Both the position numbers and the translations under genes were made by a program. Of a stretch of 64,000 bases of DNA, positions 42,379 through 50,964 are shown one piece after another. The notes under the pieces are model-generated. The model was given only the letters and a program-made list of their open reading frames with translations. It had not been told where the DNA came from and did not search any database. Source of the DNA: Streptomyces sp. CGMCC 4.7035 (GTDB taxonomy: Bacteria > Actinomycetota > Actinomycetes > Streptomycetales > Streptomycetaceae). Location of the stretch: NCBI RefSeq assembly GCF_031583065.1, contig NZ_CP134053.1, forward strand, positions 7,729,001 to 7,793,000, in the 5' to 3' direction. Numbering within the stretch: position 1 is the stretch's first letter; the number at the start of each line of letters is the position of its first letter.

Positions 42379-43638
42379 TCAGAAGACGTCCGGGCACCAC
42401 GGCCGCCTGGACGTACGCAGCAGGGCGTCGGTGACGGAGGCGGCGCCCTCTTGCTGTTCCCGCACCCGCCCGAGCGCCGCGAGCCGGACGGCGGACTCGT
42501 CCCCCAGCCACAGGGTCGCCAACTCGCCCACGGCGAGGGTGAGGTGGGGGTCCTCGTCGGTCGGAGCGCACCGCGCGCCGTCCGGGCCGGCCTCCAGCCG
42601 GTAGCGGCCGCCGGCCAGTCCCGCCTCGTCCACCACCTCCAGGACGAGCGTGCCGGACCTTTCGTACGTCCGTGCCTCCAGGGCCCGTGCGACGTCCAGG
42701 ATCCGCACCCACAGCCAGTCCGCGTACGTGGTGAGTCGGGCCGCGCGCGGGTCGGGCAGGAGATGCGGCAGCAGGTCGTCGGGGGCACGGCGGCCCGACT
42801 TCACCGTGGTGACCCAGTCGATCGAGCAGAGGTAGCGCCACAGGGCGCGTTCGGCGGCCGGGCTCGTGGCGATCAGGCTCTTGACGGTCGCCGTGTTCAG
42901 GGGCCGCTTGTCGTCGCCCCAGTGGTCGTCGCACACGTACACGGCGAGGCCGTCGACCTCGCCGGAGGGCGAGCGGTGGACGGCGTAGAAGGGCTCGGTC
43001 CAGGGCCGTGCGTCCTGGCGTATCGCCCCCGTGTTGACCTGCCACCAGCGGTCGCTGCGGGTGACGGCGCCCGGCTGGGTGCGGCGGAGGCGCTCGTACA
43101 GCTCGGGGCCGAGTGTGCGGACGTCGGCGCCGTCGACGAGGTCGATGCGGCCATCCTCGTCCGGGACGGGGCGGTGGCGGTCGAAGCCGGTGCGGGGGAC
43201 GTCGATGGTCCACTCGGCCAGGTGGGTGGCGGGGCCGAAGCCGTAACGGCCGTAAATGGGGTACTCGGCGGCGATGAGCGTGGCGACGACGTCGCCACGC
43301 TCCTTCGCGGCGGCCAGGTCCCGGGTCATCATGCGGGTCAGGAGGCCGCGGCGGCGGTGGGTGGCGGTGACGGAGACGTTGGTGATGGCGTCGGCCGGGA
43401 CGGGGGTGCCGCCGACGGCCGTGAGCTCCTGGGGGAAGGAGCGGAAGGTAGCCACACAGCGGGCGTTGTCGAAGGCCGCGAGGGTGCGGGGCGGGATGAC
43501 GTGCGTGGCGAGGTCGGCGACGTCGTGGTCCGAGAGGTCCGGGGGACGAAGGAAGCCGGTGCTGAGGGCGCGGCTCCATTCCGGGATCTCGGGCTCGGTG
43601 ATCGGGCGGACCTCGATGTCCTCGGGGCGGCGGCTCAT
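42379..43638 (-). CDS. Eis-like GNAT N-acetyltransferase
   Basis: 419 residues. The length, the GNAT acetyl-CoA motif ([19 protein letters not shown], with the R/Q-x-x-G-x loop HRRRGLL), a second GNAT-like half and the C-terminal sterol-carrier-like domain (about 300-410) match the Eis/DUF4111-type family. Eis in mycobacteria acetylates aminoglycosides and other amines; in Streptomyces the substrate is unknown. It is separated from devE by 384 bases and convergent with nothing; probably transcribed alone. Confidence 0.85.
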   Translation of the reverse strand: MSRRPEDIEVRPITEPEIPEWSRALSTGFLRPPDLSDHDVADLATHVIPPRTLAAFDNARCVATFRSFPQELTAVGGTPVPADAITNVSVTATHRRRGLLTRMMTRDLAAAKERGDVVATLIAAEYPIYGRYGFGPATHLAEWTIDVPRTGFDRHRPVPDEDGRIDLVDGADVRTLGPELYERLRRTQPGAVTRSDRWWQVNTGAIRQDARPWTEPFYAVHRSPSGEVDGLAVYVCDDHWGDDKRPLNTATVKSLIATSPAAERALWRYLCSIDWVTTVKSGRRAPDDLLPHLLPDPRAARLTTYADWLWVRILDVARALEARTYERSGTLVLEVVDEAGLAGGRYRLEAGPDGARCAPTDEDPHLTLAVGELATLWLGDESAVRLAALGRVREQQEGAASVTDALLRTSRRPWCPDVF

Positions 43639-43678
43639 GGGGCCACGCTAGGGGTACGGCGGCGGAGGTGTCGCGGGG

Positions 43679-43785
43679 TTTTGTTCGCCCCCGCCGCCCC
43701 TACCCGTCCCGTACCTGGGGGCTGCCGCCCCCAGACCCCCGCTAGTCGGCCTTGACGGCCTCGTCCTCAAACTCGGCGGGGCGAG
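43679..43785. repeat. Dispersed Streptomyces intergenic repeat
   Basis: Typical block: CGCCCCCGCCGCCCCTACCC, then CTGGGGGCTGCCGCCCCCAG (8-bp stem 43715-43722 with 43727-43734) and GACCCCCGCTAGTCGGCCTT followed by CGTCCTCAAACTCGGCGGGG. This sequence recurs in many Streptomyces intergenic regions and is usually a terminator. Confidence 0.8.
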
Positions 43786-43797
43786 AACACCACGTGC

Positions 43798-44826
43798 TCA
43801 GAACACCGGCCGTATCTCCCCCACCTCACGGCCGCCCCCCAGCAACGGCGCCTTGCGGATCCGTTCCACCACCGGGGCCTCGACGCCCATCAGGGTCAGC
43901 GCCCTGCCCAGTACCGGGCCCAGCGTCCGCGTCGCACCGTCGTCCACCTTGAAGGCCAGGGCCCGGCCGTCGGGGAGGGCCACCGCCTGGACCGCCTCCG
44001 CGCCCATCTTCGACAGGGCGCCGGGGATCTCGCGCATCAGCCAGGTGTCGGGGCGGCGCGTGCCCGCCACGTACTCGGGGTGCGCGCGCATCGCGTCGGC
44101 CACCCGGCGTTCCGCCGTGCCGGGTGCCGCCAGCACAAAGGAGCGGAAGGCTCGGGCGAGGCCCGTGAGGCTGATCGCCATCAGCGGGGCCCCGCAGCCG
44201 TCCGTGCCGACCGCCGCCACCGGCTCCCCGGCCGCCTCTTCCACCACGGAGTGGATCAGCTGCTGGAGGGGGTGTTCGGGGTCGAGGTACGAGTCCAGCG
44301 GCCAGCCCCGCAGCGCGCACACCGCCAGCATGGCCGTGTGCTTGCCGGAGCAGTTCATGGTGACCCGCTCGCGCACGGCGCCCGACGCCAGGTACGCCTC
44401 GGCCTCCACCGGGTCCAGCGGCAGGTCCGGCGGGCACTGGAGCCGCTCCGCCGCGAGGCCGTGTTCCGACAGCATCGTGTGCACCAGCTCGCGGTGGAAC
44501 GCCTCGCCCGAGTGGCTCGCGGCGGCGATCGCCAGCCGCTCCCCGGTCAGCTCAAGACCCGCCCGCAGCACACCGGCCGCCTGCATCGGCTTGTTCGACG
44601 AGCGCGGAAAGACCGGCGCCGTCACGTCCCCGAGCGCCAGCTCCACGGAGCCGTCCGCGGCCAGCACCACCAGACTCCCCCGGTGCCGCCCCTCGACGAA
44701 CCCGGACCGCACCACCTCGGCGAGTACCGGGGGCACGGGAGAGGGGGTGGCGGGCGTGGCCGACACGACGGGCTCGGCGTGCGTGGCTGGGGTGGCGGGG
44801 GCGGCGGGCTGCACAGAGCTGGACAT
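43798..44826 (-). CDS. L-asparaginase II
   Basis: 342 residues from ATG at 44826, preceded by AAGG (frame open upstream). This is the AnsA/asparaginase II type (Pfam family of thermophilic/Rhizobial-type enzymes), not the E. coli type: VRSGFVEGRHRGSLVVL near the start, MNCSGKHTAMLAVCAL in the middle, and GTRRPDTWLMREIPGALSKMGAEAV. It hydrolyses asparagine to aspartate in the cytosol. The first 30 residues are Pro/Ala/Thr-rich. Single gene, 165 bases from rsiG. Confidence 0.85.
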   Translation of the reverse strand: MSSSVQPAAPATPATHAEPVVSATPATPSPVPPVLAEVVRSGFVEGRHRGSLVVLAADGSVELALGDVTAPVFPRSSNKPMQAAGVLRAGLELTGERLAIAAASHSGEAFHRELVHTMLSEHGLAAERLQCPPDLPLDPVEAEAYLASGAVRERVTMNCSGKHTAMLAVCALRGWPLDSYLDPEHPLQQLIHSVVEEAAGEPVAAVGTDGCGAPLMAISLTGLARAFRSFVLAAPGTAERRVADAMRAHPEYVAGTRRPDTWLMREIPGALSKMGAEAVQAVALPDGRALAFKVDDGATRTLGPVLGRALTLMGVEAPVVERIRKAPLLGGGREVGEIRPVF

Positions 44827-44962
44827 GGGCGGTGGCCTTCGGGAGGGTCGGGAGGACCCACCCCCCGGCATCGCCGCCGAGCTCTCCCGGGCCGCCGCGG
44901 CCACGGGGATGCCCCGGGCCCGCCGCTGCCGCCGGAGTTCCGGGGCCGCCGTGCACACGCGC

Positions 44963-44985
44963 GGGCCCCGGGGTCGCCGGGGCCC
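44963..44985 (-). terminator. Terminator after rsiG
   Basis: 9-bp stem GGGCCCCGG / CCGGGGCCC (44963-44971 with 44977-44985), 5-base loop, just past the leftward stop at 44992. Confidence 0.7.
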
Positions 44986-44991
44986 TTCACG

Positions 44992-45594
44992 TCACATGAG
45001 CAGGTCGTCTACTTGTGCTTCCCCTTCACGGTACCTGCGTGCGATTTCGGCACTGCACCCGTCCGCCGTGCGTTGCAGCTGCTGCCGCCGCCGCGAGACC
45101 TGCCGTTCGTACCGTACGAGCCGGCCCATACCCGCGCCCAACTCGTCGTCCGTACGCGCCTTGAGGTCCGACAGCTCGACCTCGTCGAGCATCTCGGCCG
45201 CCAGCCGCCGGTACTCCTCGCCGTGCGGTGTGCCGACTGTCACATGGCGGGCCGAGGAGCGCTGCCGGGCGGGGGCGTCCCTGAGGATCTCCGGCAGCCG
45301 CTCCATGACCTGCTCGGGCGCCGCCCGTCCCCCGCGCCGGGCCAGCTCGGCCCGCAGGATGTCGATGCGGCCCTGGATCAGCCGCCGTACATAGCTGAGG
45401 TCGGCCTCGTCCCGCTGGGCGTCCCGGCGCAACGCGCGCAGTTCGGGCAGCCGCAGTGCGGACAGTTCGGGTTCGGGCGAATCCGCGGGCAGGGGGCTGT
45501 CCGTGCGCTGCACGGGCGGCCGGAGCTCCCCCGCGCTTGCCACGCGGGTGGGCGCCACAGCCCCGGGCGGCTGCCCGGTACTCGATGTGCTCAT
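44992..45594 (-). CDS. rsiG: Anti-sigma factor RsiG, c-di-GMP dependent
   Basis: 200 residues. Two copies of the RsiG signature E-x3-S-x2-R-x3-Q-x3-D are visible: E63, S67, R70, Q74, D78 and E163, S167, R170, Q174, D178, exactly 100 residues apart, each on a predicted helix. Known role in S. venezuelae: RsiG bound to c-di-GMP sequesters the sporulation sigma factor WhiG; when c-di-GMP falls, WhiG is released. The N-terminal 45 residues are Pro/Ser-rich. The match of both motifs makes the identity firm. Confidence 0.93.
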   Translation of the reverse strand: MSTSSTGQPPGAVAPTRVASAGELRPPVQRTDSPLPADSPEPELSALRLPELRALRRDAQRDEADLSYVRRLIQGRIDILRAELARRGGRAAPEQVMERLPEILRDAPARQRSSARHVTVGTPHGEEYRRLAAEMLDEVELSDLKARTDDELGAGMGRLVRYERQVSRRRQQLQRTADGCSAEIARRYREGEAQVDDLLM

Positions 45595-45765
45595 GTACCT
45601 CTACCGTCCCCTCGACCGGCGCGGCACCCTCACGGATGCGCCGCGACAGACGCATCGTGCCACCCCGCGAGGCCGTCATGTGACCGAGTGCCCCCGATCC
45701 GCCCCGGATGGAGGGGTTATGCGCCAATAACAATGCCCTCGTAAGAGATCGTCGGACGATCGGGG

Positions 45766-45815
45766 CGGGATGCCGTCGGCCTCCTTCGGACGGGATGCCG
45801 TCGGCCTCCTTCGGA
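45766..45815. repeat. 25-bp perfect tandem duplication upstream of dtd
   Basis: Two identical units (45766-45790, 45791-45815), beginning CGGGATGCCGTCGGC. Period 25 is not a multiple of 3, and the copies lie 33 bases before the dtd start. Confidence 0.9.
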
Positions 45816-45847
45816 CGCCCCCCGGGCCGCACGGCATGATGGTCCCC

Positions 45848-46273
45848 ATGCGTGCGGTGGTGCAGAGGGTGGACGGCGCGAGTGTCGTCGTGGACGGCGA
45901 GACGGTCGGCGAGATCAGCGGCGAGGGGCTGTGTGTGCTCGTCGGGGTCACGCACGAGGACACCAAGGAGAAGGCGGCGCAGCTGGCCCGCAAGCTGTGG
46001 TCGATCCGGATGCTGCAGGACGAGAAGTCGTGCAGCGACATCGACGCCCCGCTGCTCGTGATCAGCCAGTTCACGCTCTACGGAGACGCCCGCAAGGGCC
46101 GCCGCCCCACCTGGAACGCGGCCGCCCCGGGCGATGTCGCCGAGCCCCTGGTCGACGAGGTGGTCGCCCAGCTGCGTTCGCTGGGCGCGACGGTGGCGAC
46201 GGGCCGGTTCGGCGCGCAGATGCGCGTGTCCCTGACGAACGACGGCCCGTTCACCGTGCTTCTGGAGATCTAG
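45848..46273 (+). CDS. dtd: D-aminoacyl-tRNA deacylase
   Basis: 141 residues from ATG at 45848 (frame open upstream through a repeat). Family motifs: [17 protein letters not shown] (SQxT loop) and [10 protein letters not shown] (the Gly-cisPro motif) at the C-terminus. DTD removes D-amino acids and glycine wrongly attached to tRNA, as a homodimer in the cytosol. It converges with the secreted-protein gene with only 11 bases between stops. Confidence 0.95.
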   Translation: MRAVVQRVDGASVVVDGETVGEISGEGLCVLVGVTHEDTKEKAAQLARKLWSIRMLQDEKSCSDIDAPLLVISQFTLYGDARKGRRPTWNAAAPGDVAEPLVDEVVAQLRSLGATVATGRFGAQMRVSLTNDGPFTVLLEI

Positions 46274-46284
46274 GGGCGCCTCGG

Positions 46285-46728
46285 TCAGGCGTACACCACG
46301 ACCTCCTTCGAGCACTTGTGGAAGCTGCCCTTGACCACGCACACGTACATGACCCAGTCGCTGCCTTCCCTCAGGTTGCCCGATTTGCGGTCCTCGTAGC
46401 CCTTGGCGTGGCCGCGCGTCGACGCGATGCGCTCGGGATCCGTCATCAGGTGGGCCTCGATGCCGTAGCCGTCGGCGCGTCCGTCGTAGGCCACCACCGT
46501 GTCTCCGGGCTTGCCGTCCCCCGGATCGCGCCACCACTCTCCGTCCCCGACGAAGTCGGCGCCGTCCCAGGCGTCGATGATGAAACCGCCGCCGGGGCGG
46601 TTCAGCTGGAAGTAGTCGAATTTGAAGTCGGGTTCCGCGGAAGCGGGCGTGGCACCCGTCACCGCCAGGGCTGCCGTCAGCGCGGCAGCCCCCGTGAGTG
46701 CCCCGAGCCTGGCCTTGATGCTCGCCAT
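46285..46728 (-). CDS. Small secreted protein of unknown function
   Basis: 147 residues from ATG at 46728. Signal peptide (SIKARLGALTGAAALTAALA, cleavage near ASAEP). The mature part has many Trp/Tyr/Asp and two Cys (VCVVKGSFHKC) that may form a disulfide; it resembles the small beta-rich secreted proteins abundant in Streptomyces. No family recognised. A 19-bp tandem duplication lies immediately upstream at 46748-46785. Confidence 0.75.
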   Translation of the reverse strand: MASIKARLGALTGAAALTAALAVTGATPASAEPDFKFDYFQLNRPGGGFIIDAWDGADFVGDGEWWRDPGDGKPGDTVVAYDGRADGYGIEAHLMTDPERIASTRGHAKGYEDRKSGNLREGSDWVMYVCVVKGSFHKCSKEVVVYA

Positions 46729-46747
46729 GATGTTGGGTGTCCCCCTC

Positions 46748-46785
46748 TTGGTCGTGATGCGGCGCATTGGTCGTGATGCGGCGCA
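46748..46785. repeat. 19-bp perfect tandem duplication upstream of the secreted-protein gene
   Basis: TTGGTCGTGATGCGGCGCA occurs twice in a row (46748-46766 and 46767-46785). Confidence 0.9.
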
Positions 46786-46852
46786 CTGAGAGGAGAGATC
46801 ATGAACGATCCGTTTGGGACACGAAAGATCATTTCCGGTCAGTTGTCCGGGA

Positions 46853-47818
46853 CTATGGCTCCACGACGACTTCCTGGGCGGCGGCCGTGTCCCCTGCGAT
46901 CAGCCGCGCGTCGGTCGGGACGTTCCGCTTGACCAGGGCGAGGGCGATCGGGCCCAGCTCGTGGTGGCGTACCGACGTCGTCACGAAGCCGATTTTGCGG
47001 CCCTCCGGACCCTCGTCCGCGAGGCGCAGCTCCGTGCCGTGCGGCGGCAGGTGCACCTCGCTGCCGTCGAGGTGGAGGAAGACCAGACGGCGCGGCGGCT
47101 TGCCCAGGTTCTGGACGCGGGCGACCGTCTCCTGGCCGCGGTAGCAACCCTTCTGAAGGTGCACGGCCGTGCCGATCCAGCCCAGTTCGTGCGGGATGGT
47201 GCGGTGGTCGGTCTCGAAGCCGAGGCGGGGGCGGTACTGCTCGACGCGCAGCGCCTCGTAGGCCAGCAGACCGGCCGGGGGGCCGTTCTTCTCCGCGTAC
47301 GACTCCAGGTCCGTACGCGGGAGGAAGAGGTCGCGGCCGTACGGCGTCTCGCGGGCCAGGACGCCCTCGGGGACCTCCGCGATCGAGCCGGCCGGCAGGT
47401 ACACCACCGCGAAGTCGTCCGTCCGGTCGGCGACTTCCACGCGGTAGAAGAACTTCATCGACTCCAGGTACGCGATCAGCGCGTCCCGGGTGCCGGGCTC
47501 GACATGGGCCCAGACCGTCTCGCCGTCGTCGACCAGGTACAACGCGTGCTCGATGTGGCCGTGCGCGGAGAGGATGAGCGCCTCGGTGGCCTGGTGCGGG
47601 GGCAGATCGCTGACGTGCTGGGTGAGCAGCAGGTGCAGCCAGCTCAGCCGGTCCTCTCCGGTGACGGTGAGGACACCGCGGTGCGAGAGGTCCACGAAAC
47701 CGGTGCCGTCGGCGAGGGCACGCTGCTCGCGGAACAGGTCGCCGTAGTGGGCGGCGACGCCTTCGTCCACACCCTCGCCGGGGACGGCGCCGGGCAGGGA
47801 CAGCAGGGGACTCTTCAT
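46853..47818 (-). CDS. ygfZ: YgfZ/GcvT folate-binding protein (Fe-S cluster maintenance)
   Basis: 321 residues. The GcvT-like folate domain plus the YgfZ signature QKGCYRGQE at 222-230 with the reactive Cys226. YgfZ helps repair iron-sulfur proteins, such as MiaB, with tetrahydrofolate. It is in tandem with nur (10-base gap between the leftward nur stop and this gene's start), so probably co-transcribed with nur. Confidence 0.9.
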   Translation of the reverse strand: MKSPLLSLPGAVPGEGVDEGVAAHYGDLFREQRALADGTGFVDLSHRGVLTVTGEDRLSWLHLLLTQHVSDLPPHQATEALILSAHGHIEHALYLVDDGETVWAHVEPGTRDALIAYLESMKFFYRVEVADRTDDFAVVYLPAGSIAEVPEGVLARETPYGRDLFLPRTDLESYAEKNGPPAGLLAYEALRVEQYRPRLGFETDHRTIPHELGWIGTAVHLQKGCYRGQETVARVQNLGKPPRRLVFLHLDGSEVHLPPHGTELRLADEGPEGRKIGFVTTSVRHHELGPIALALVKRNVPTDARLIAGDTAAAQEVVVEP

Positions 47819-47828
47819 GGATCCAAGC

Positions 47829-48266
47829 CTACGACGCGGTAGTTGAACTCTTGAGAGAGCAGTCCTTGCACCGGCCGAAGATCGCGAAGTGCTTCATGTC
47901 CGTCTCGAACCCGAAGGTCTCGCGGAGCTTGGCGGTGAATTCGGCGGCCACGTCCAGATCGGCCTCGATGACGTTCGTGCAGTCACGGCAGACCAGATGG
48001 ATGTGATGGTGCCGGTCCGCGAGGTGGTACGTCGGCGCGCCGTGCCCGAGGTGGGCGTGCGAGACGAGTCCGAGCTCCTCGAGCAGTTCGAGCGTGCGGT
48101 AGACGGTGGAAATGTTGACCCCCGACGCCGTCTTCCTCACCTCGCCGAGGATGTCGTCGGGGGTCGCATGCTCAAGGGTGTCCACAGCTTCGAGCACGAG
48201 TTGCCGCTGCGGGGTCAGCCGGTAGCCGCGCTGCCGCAGATCACTCTTCCAGTCGGTGCTCACCAC
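47829..48266 (-). CDS. nur: Nickel-responsive Fur-family regulator Nur
   Basis: 145 residues, almost identical by eye to the S. coelicolor Nur that I recall (starts MVSTDWKSDLRQRGYRLTPQ). Structural zinc Cys93, 96, 133, 136 (LVCRDC and GRCKDC) are present. Nickel-site His residues are consistent with His33 and His86, 88, 90 (RHHHIH). Known role: with Ni it represses the Fe-SOD gene sodF and nickel transport, and indirectly raises Ni-SOD. It lies in a run nitrobindin - nur - ygfZ. Confidence 0.95.
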   Translation of the reverse strand: MVSTDWKSDLRQRGYRLTPQRQLVLEAVDTLEHATPDDILGEVRKTASGVNISTVYRTLELLEELGLVSHAHLGHGAPTYHLADRHHHIHLVCRDCTNVIEADLDVAAEFTAKLRETFGFETDMKHFAIFGRCKDCSLKSSTTAS

Positions 48267-48311
48267 ACTGGAAAGTCTAGGACCACCGGGAAGAGTACGG
48301 CCGGAGTCCGC

Positions 48312-48887
48312 CTACTTGAAGAACGCGATGCCGTCGTCCGGCAGGTCGTCCGGGAGGGCCTTCGCCCAGCGCTCGACGTCCTCCGGGGTGACGACCTTCT
48401 TCAGGTGCGCCGACATGTAGGGGCGCAGCTCGACCTCGGGGGTCTGCTTCTCGCCGACCCACATGAGGTCGCTGTTGACGTAGCCGTACAGCCGCTTGCC
48501 GCCGCTGTACGGGCCCGAGGCCGCCGTCCGGGCGACGGCGTCCGTGGCGATGTCGATCTGCGGCTTCTTCTCGGCCAGCTCGCCGTACCAGACCTCGACG
48601 ACACCGTCGTTGCGGACCATGGTCACCTCGACCTTGCGGTCCGCGTCGATGCGCCAGAAGCCGGACTCGGACTCCAGCGGCCTGACCTTGTTGCCCTCGC
48701 CGTCCAGCACCCAGGTGTGGGAGCGGTACTCAAGGAAGTCCCGGCCGTCGTGGGTGAAGGAGACCTCCTGCCCGAAGTTGCACTTCTCGGAACCGGGGAA
48801 GTCATGGACACCCGCGCCGGTCCAGTTGCCGAGCAGGAAGGCCAGGGGGACGAGGTCCTTGTGGAGGTCGGACGGGATCTCGATCAT
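48312..48887 (-). CDS. Nitrobindin-like heme-binding beta-barrel protein
   Basis: 191 residues. FABP-like (DUF1794) fold with the GNWTGAG motif (about 20-26) and C-terminal His/Arg in YMSAHLKKV; the family binds heme and isomerises peroxynitrite or scavenges nitric oxide. Cytosolic, no signal. It is just upstream of nur (45 bases) and could be in the same transcript. The proximal His (about residue 163) is consistent with heme coordination. Confidence 0.88.
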   Translation of the reverse strand: MIEIPSDLHKDLVPLAFLLGNWTGAGVHDFPGSEKCNFGQEVSFTHDGRDFLEYRSHTWVLDGEGNKVRPLESESGFWRIDADRKVEVTMVRNDGVVEVWYGELAEKKPQIDIATDAVARTAASGPYSGGKRLYGYVNSDLMWVGEKQTPEVELRPYMSAHLKKVVTPEDVERWAKALPDDLPDDGIAFFK

Positions 48888-48907
48888 GAGCTGCTTTTCG
48901 TCGTGGG

Positions 48908-48934
48908 CGTCGTGTACGTCGTGTACGTCGTGTA
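48908..48934. repeat. 9-bp tandem repeat upstream of the nitrobindin gene
   Basis: Three perfect copies of CGTCGTGTA (48908-48934) plus a partial fourth, in the short gap between the 32-residue membrane peptide gene and the nitrobindin start. Confidence 0.9.
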
Positions 48935-48951
48935 CGTCGCAGGTGCGGGGG

Positions 48952-49050
48952 TCAGCGCTGGCCCTGGTACAGCTTCTTCACGGTCAGACCGGCGAAGGCG
49001 AGCACGCCGACGCAGACCAGGACCAGCAGGGTTTCGAAGAAGATCTCCAC
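48952..49050 (-). CDS. 32-residue single-span membrane peptide
   Basis: GTG start at 49050, with AAGGAG 6 bases before it, giving a 32-codon frame ending TGA. The peptide begins VEIFFET, has a hydrophobic core LLVLVCVGVLAFAGLTV and a basic end KKLYQGQR, so it is a single transmembrane helix with its tail in the cytosol. It lies between the nitrobindin and the coupled membrane-protein operon. The good ribosome site supports it being translated; function unknown. Confidence 0.7.
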   Translation of the reverse strand: MEIFFETLLVLVCVGVLAFAGLTVKKLYQGQR

Positions 49051-49087
49051 GGGGTGCTCCTTGGTGAGCGAGGGTGGGTACACAAGA

Positions 49088-49120
49088 GCCGGGTCCCACT
49101 CTAGTAGGGCGGGACCCGGC
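49088..49120 (-). terminator. Terminator after the coupled membrane-protein operon
   Basis: 10-bp stem GCCGGGTCCC / GGGACCCGGC (49088-49097 with 49111-49120), 13-base loop, beyond the leftward stop at 49139. Confidence 0.7.
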
Positions 49121-49138
49121 ACTCTCTTCGAGGGCGCC

Positions 49139-50077
49139 TCAGCCGAGGAGCTCGCTCTGCAGCGCCACCGTCTGCTGGAAGGGCACGGCCTTCGCGCCGC
49201 CCTTCCTGGACTGGACGATCAACGCGAGGGTGTCGCCGGCCGAGAGGTACGCGTGGCGGACCTGTTCGGCGCCGTACGGCTTGGCCTCGACGTACACGGA
49301 GCGCTCGACGTTCTCGGCCTTCGCCTCCGACGGGAACGCGTCGTCGAAGACGGACAGCTCGGCACCGCGCACCGGGTAGTCGGGAGAGTTGAGGGTGGCG
49401 AACCTGTTCAGGTCGTCCACAACGGCCGCGGTGTCGAACTGCAACAGGTAGATCCGCGTGCGCGTGCCGTCCCGTGTGGTCCAGCCGGCGGCCGCGATGT
49501 GCCGCAGACCGTTGTCGGTGAGCTTGTGCGCGAACTCCTCACGGTCGTCCTTTGACGCGTACTGCGTCAGGAAGTCCTTCGTCGCCAGCCAGCCGTCCTC
49601 GCCGCGCAGCGCCTTGTCGGCCTTCGCGCCCGCGGGCGCGGGCAGGACCAGCGCCCGCAGGTCGGCGTAGTGCGCCCCCGCCTTGTTCTGCTCGGCGAAC
49701 GGGCCCGGGCTGCCGGACGGCAGCGGCGGCCTGCTCAGCTTCGGATACTCCCAGCGCCCGTCGGAGGCGGTGGCGAGCCCGGGGACGTCGGTGCGTTCCA
49801 TCCGGGTGATCCCGTACGCCGTCGCGCCCCCGGCCACCGCGAAGACGGCGACCGCGGCCGTCCAGCGGAGGAAGGCACGCAGGACACGGCGGTCCTTCTT
49901 CGCCGGGGGCGCCACGGGAGTCTCGGGTGCGACGACGGTCTCCGAGGCCACCGGAGTCTCGGTCGCGACGGGAGTCCCGGGTGCGACGGGTGCCTGAGGT
50001 ACCGCGGACGGCGGCGTTTCCGGCGCCGGCGGCGCCACCACCTGCTGCTGCTCGGTCCGCTCCGACTGTTCGCTCAT
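49139..50077 (-). CDS. Membrane-anchored protein, third of three coupled paralogues
   Basis: 312 residues from ATG at 50077, overlapping the upstream gene by 4 bases (ATGA). N-terminal Pro/Thr/Val/Ala-rich cytosolic part (about 1-65), one membrane segment (about 72-92, AVAVFAVAGGATAYGI), and an outside domain of about 215 residues starting WEYPKLSRPPLPSGS. Shares with the other two a pattern of DLRxLxLPxPxGA near the middle and a WLATKDFLTQYA-like block. No known family recognised; expected at the cell surface. Confidence 0.78.
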   Translation of the reverse strand: MSEQSERTEQQQVVAPPAPETPPSAVPQAPVAPGTPVATETPVASETVVAPETPVAPPAKKDRRVLRAFLRWTAAVAVFAVAGGATAYGITRMERTDVPGLATASDGRWEYPKLSRPPLPSGSPGPFAEQNKAGAHYADLRALVLPAPAGAKADKALRGEDGWLATKDFLTQYASKDDREEFAHKLTDNGLRHIAAAGWTTRDGTRTRIYLLQFDTAAVVDDLNRFATLNSPDYPVRGAELSVFDDAFPSEAKAENVERSVYVEAKPYGAEQVRHAYLSAGDTLALIVQSRKGGAKAVPFQQTVALQSELLG

Positions 50078-50964
50078 ACCGCCTCCCCGGGCTCCGCGAT
50101 GCGGTCGAGCTGGGTGCGGAGCAGCAACGCGGCGCTCGTGGTGTCCATCGGTCTGGCCGCGTACGCCGTCGCCGTGACGAGCACGTCGCCCTGGTACGCG
50201 GAACAGAACATCACGTCGAGCTTCTCGTCCGCCTCCTTCGGCGGCAGGAAGCAGTGCGCGTTCTTGTGGCCCTTGATCGTCGGACCCTTGCGGAAGACGT
50301 CCAAGGCGCTGAGGAACTCACTCTGGAACGTCGCGATGTCCCGTACGGCCGCGCGGTTCGCCATCTGCGCCAGTACGACGTCCACGGTGAACGCCCTGTC
50401 CGCGTAGGCCGTCGAGTTGCCCGCCTCGGACGTGCTGAGGTAACTGCGCAGCGCCATGCCCTTGATGTGCTGCCGGTCGATCTGCCTCTCCAGCCGCAGC
50501 CGCTGCGAGCGCGGCAGGTCGTGCAGCGACTCCTTGCGCAGGGCGGTGGCCTCGCGGCCGCTCAGCTCGGCGTCGGCGCCGTACTGCCCGATGTCGGGAC
50601 CGCGGGTGAAGCCGTCGGTGCCGTACGGCACGAGCATTCCGGCGAGGCCGGTCCCGGACGCCTTCTTCGCCTCGGCGTCCTTCTTCACCGCGGGGAACTT
50701 CCAGCTGGGAGCGCCCGCGTCCCGGTCGGCGCCGTTGACGGTCACCACGGTGTACCCGACCCCGGCGACCAGGGCAGCGGCCAGCAGGACGCTTCCGGTG
50801 AGGGCGGCGACACGGCCACGGCGCACGGGACGCCGGACCGTGACGCCCTCGGGCAGGACGACGGTCGAGGCGGCGGGCTCGACGGGGCCGATCTGCGGCG
50901 GCTGCGACGGCTGCGTCGGCTGCGTCGGCTGCGACTGGTCGCCGTTCACGCTGTTCTCGCTCAC
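50074..50964 (-). CDS. Membrane-anchored protein, second of three coupled paralogues
   Basis: 296 residues from GTG at 50964, overlapping the upstream stop by 4 bases (GTGA). Cytosolic Gln/Pro/Thr-rich start (QPTQPTQPSQPPQIG), a membrane segment near 58-80 (ALTGSVLLAAALVAGVGYTV), and an outside domain (WKFPAVKKDAEAKKAS onward). Paralogue of the flanking genes. Function unknown. Confidence 0.78.
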   Translation of the reverse strand: MSENSVNGDQSQPTQPTQPSQPPQIGPVEPAASTVVLPEGVTVRRPVRRGRVAALTGSVLLAAALVAGVGYTVVTVNGADRDAGAPSWKFPAVKKDAEAKKASGTGLAGMLVPYGTDGFTRGPDIGQYGADAELSGREATALRKESLHDLPRSQRLRLERQIDRQHIKGMALRSYLSTSEAGNSTAYADRAFTVDVVLAQMANRAAVRDIATFQSEFLSALDVFRKGPTIKGHKNAHCFLPPKEADEKLDVMFCSAYQGDVLVTATAYAARPMDTTSAALLLRTQLDRIAEPGEAV

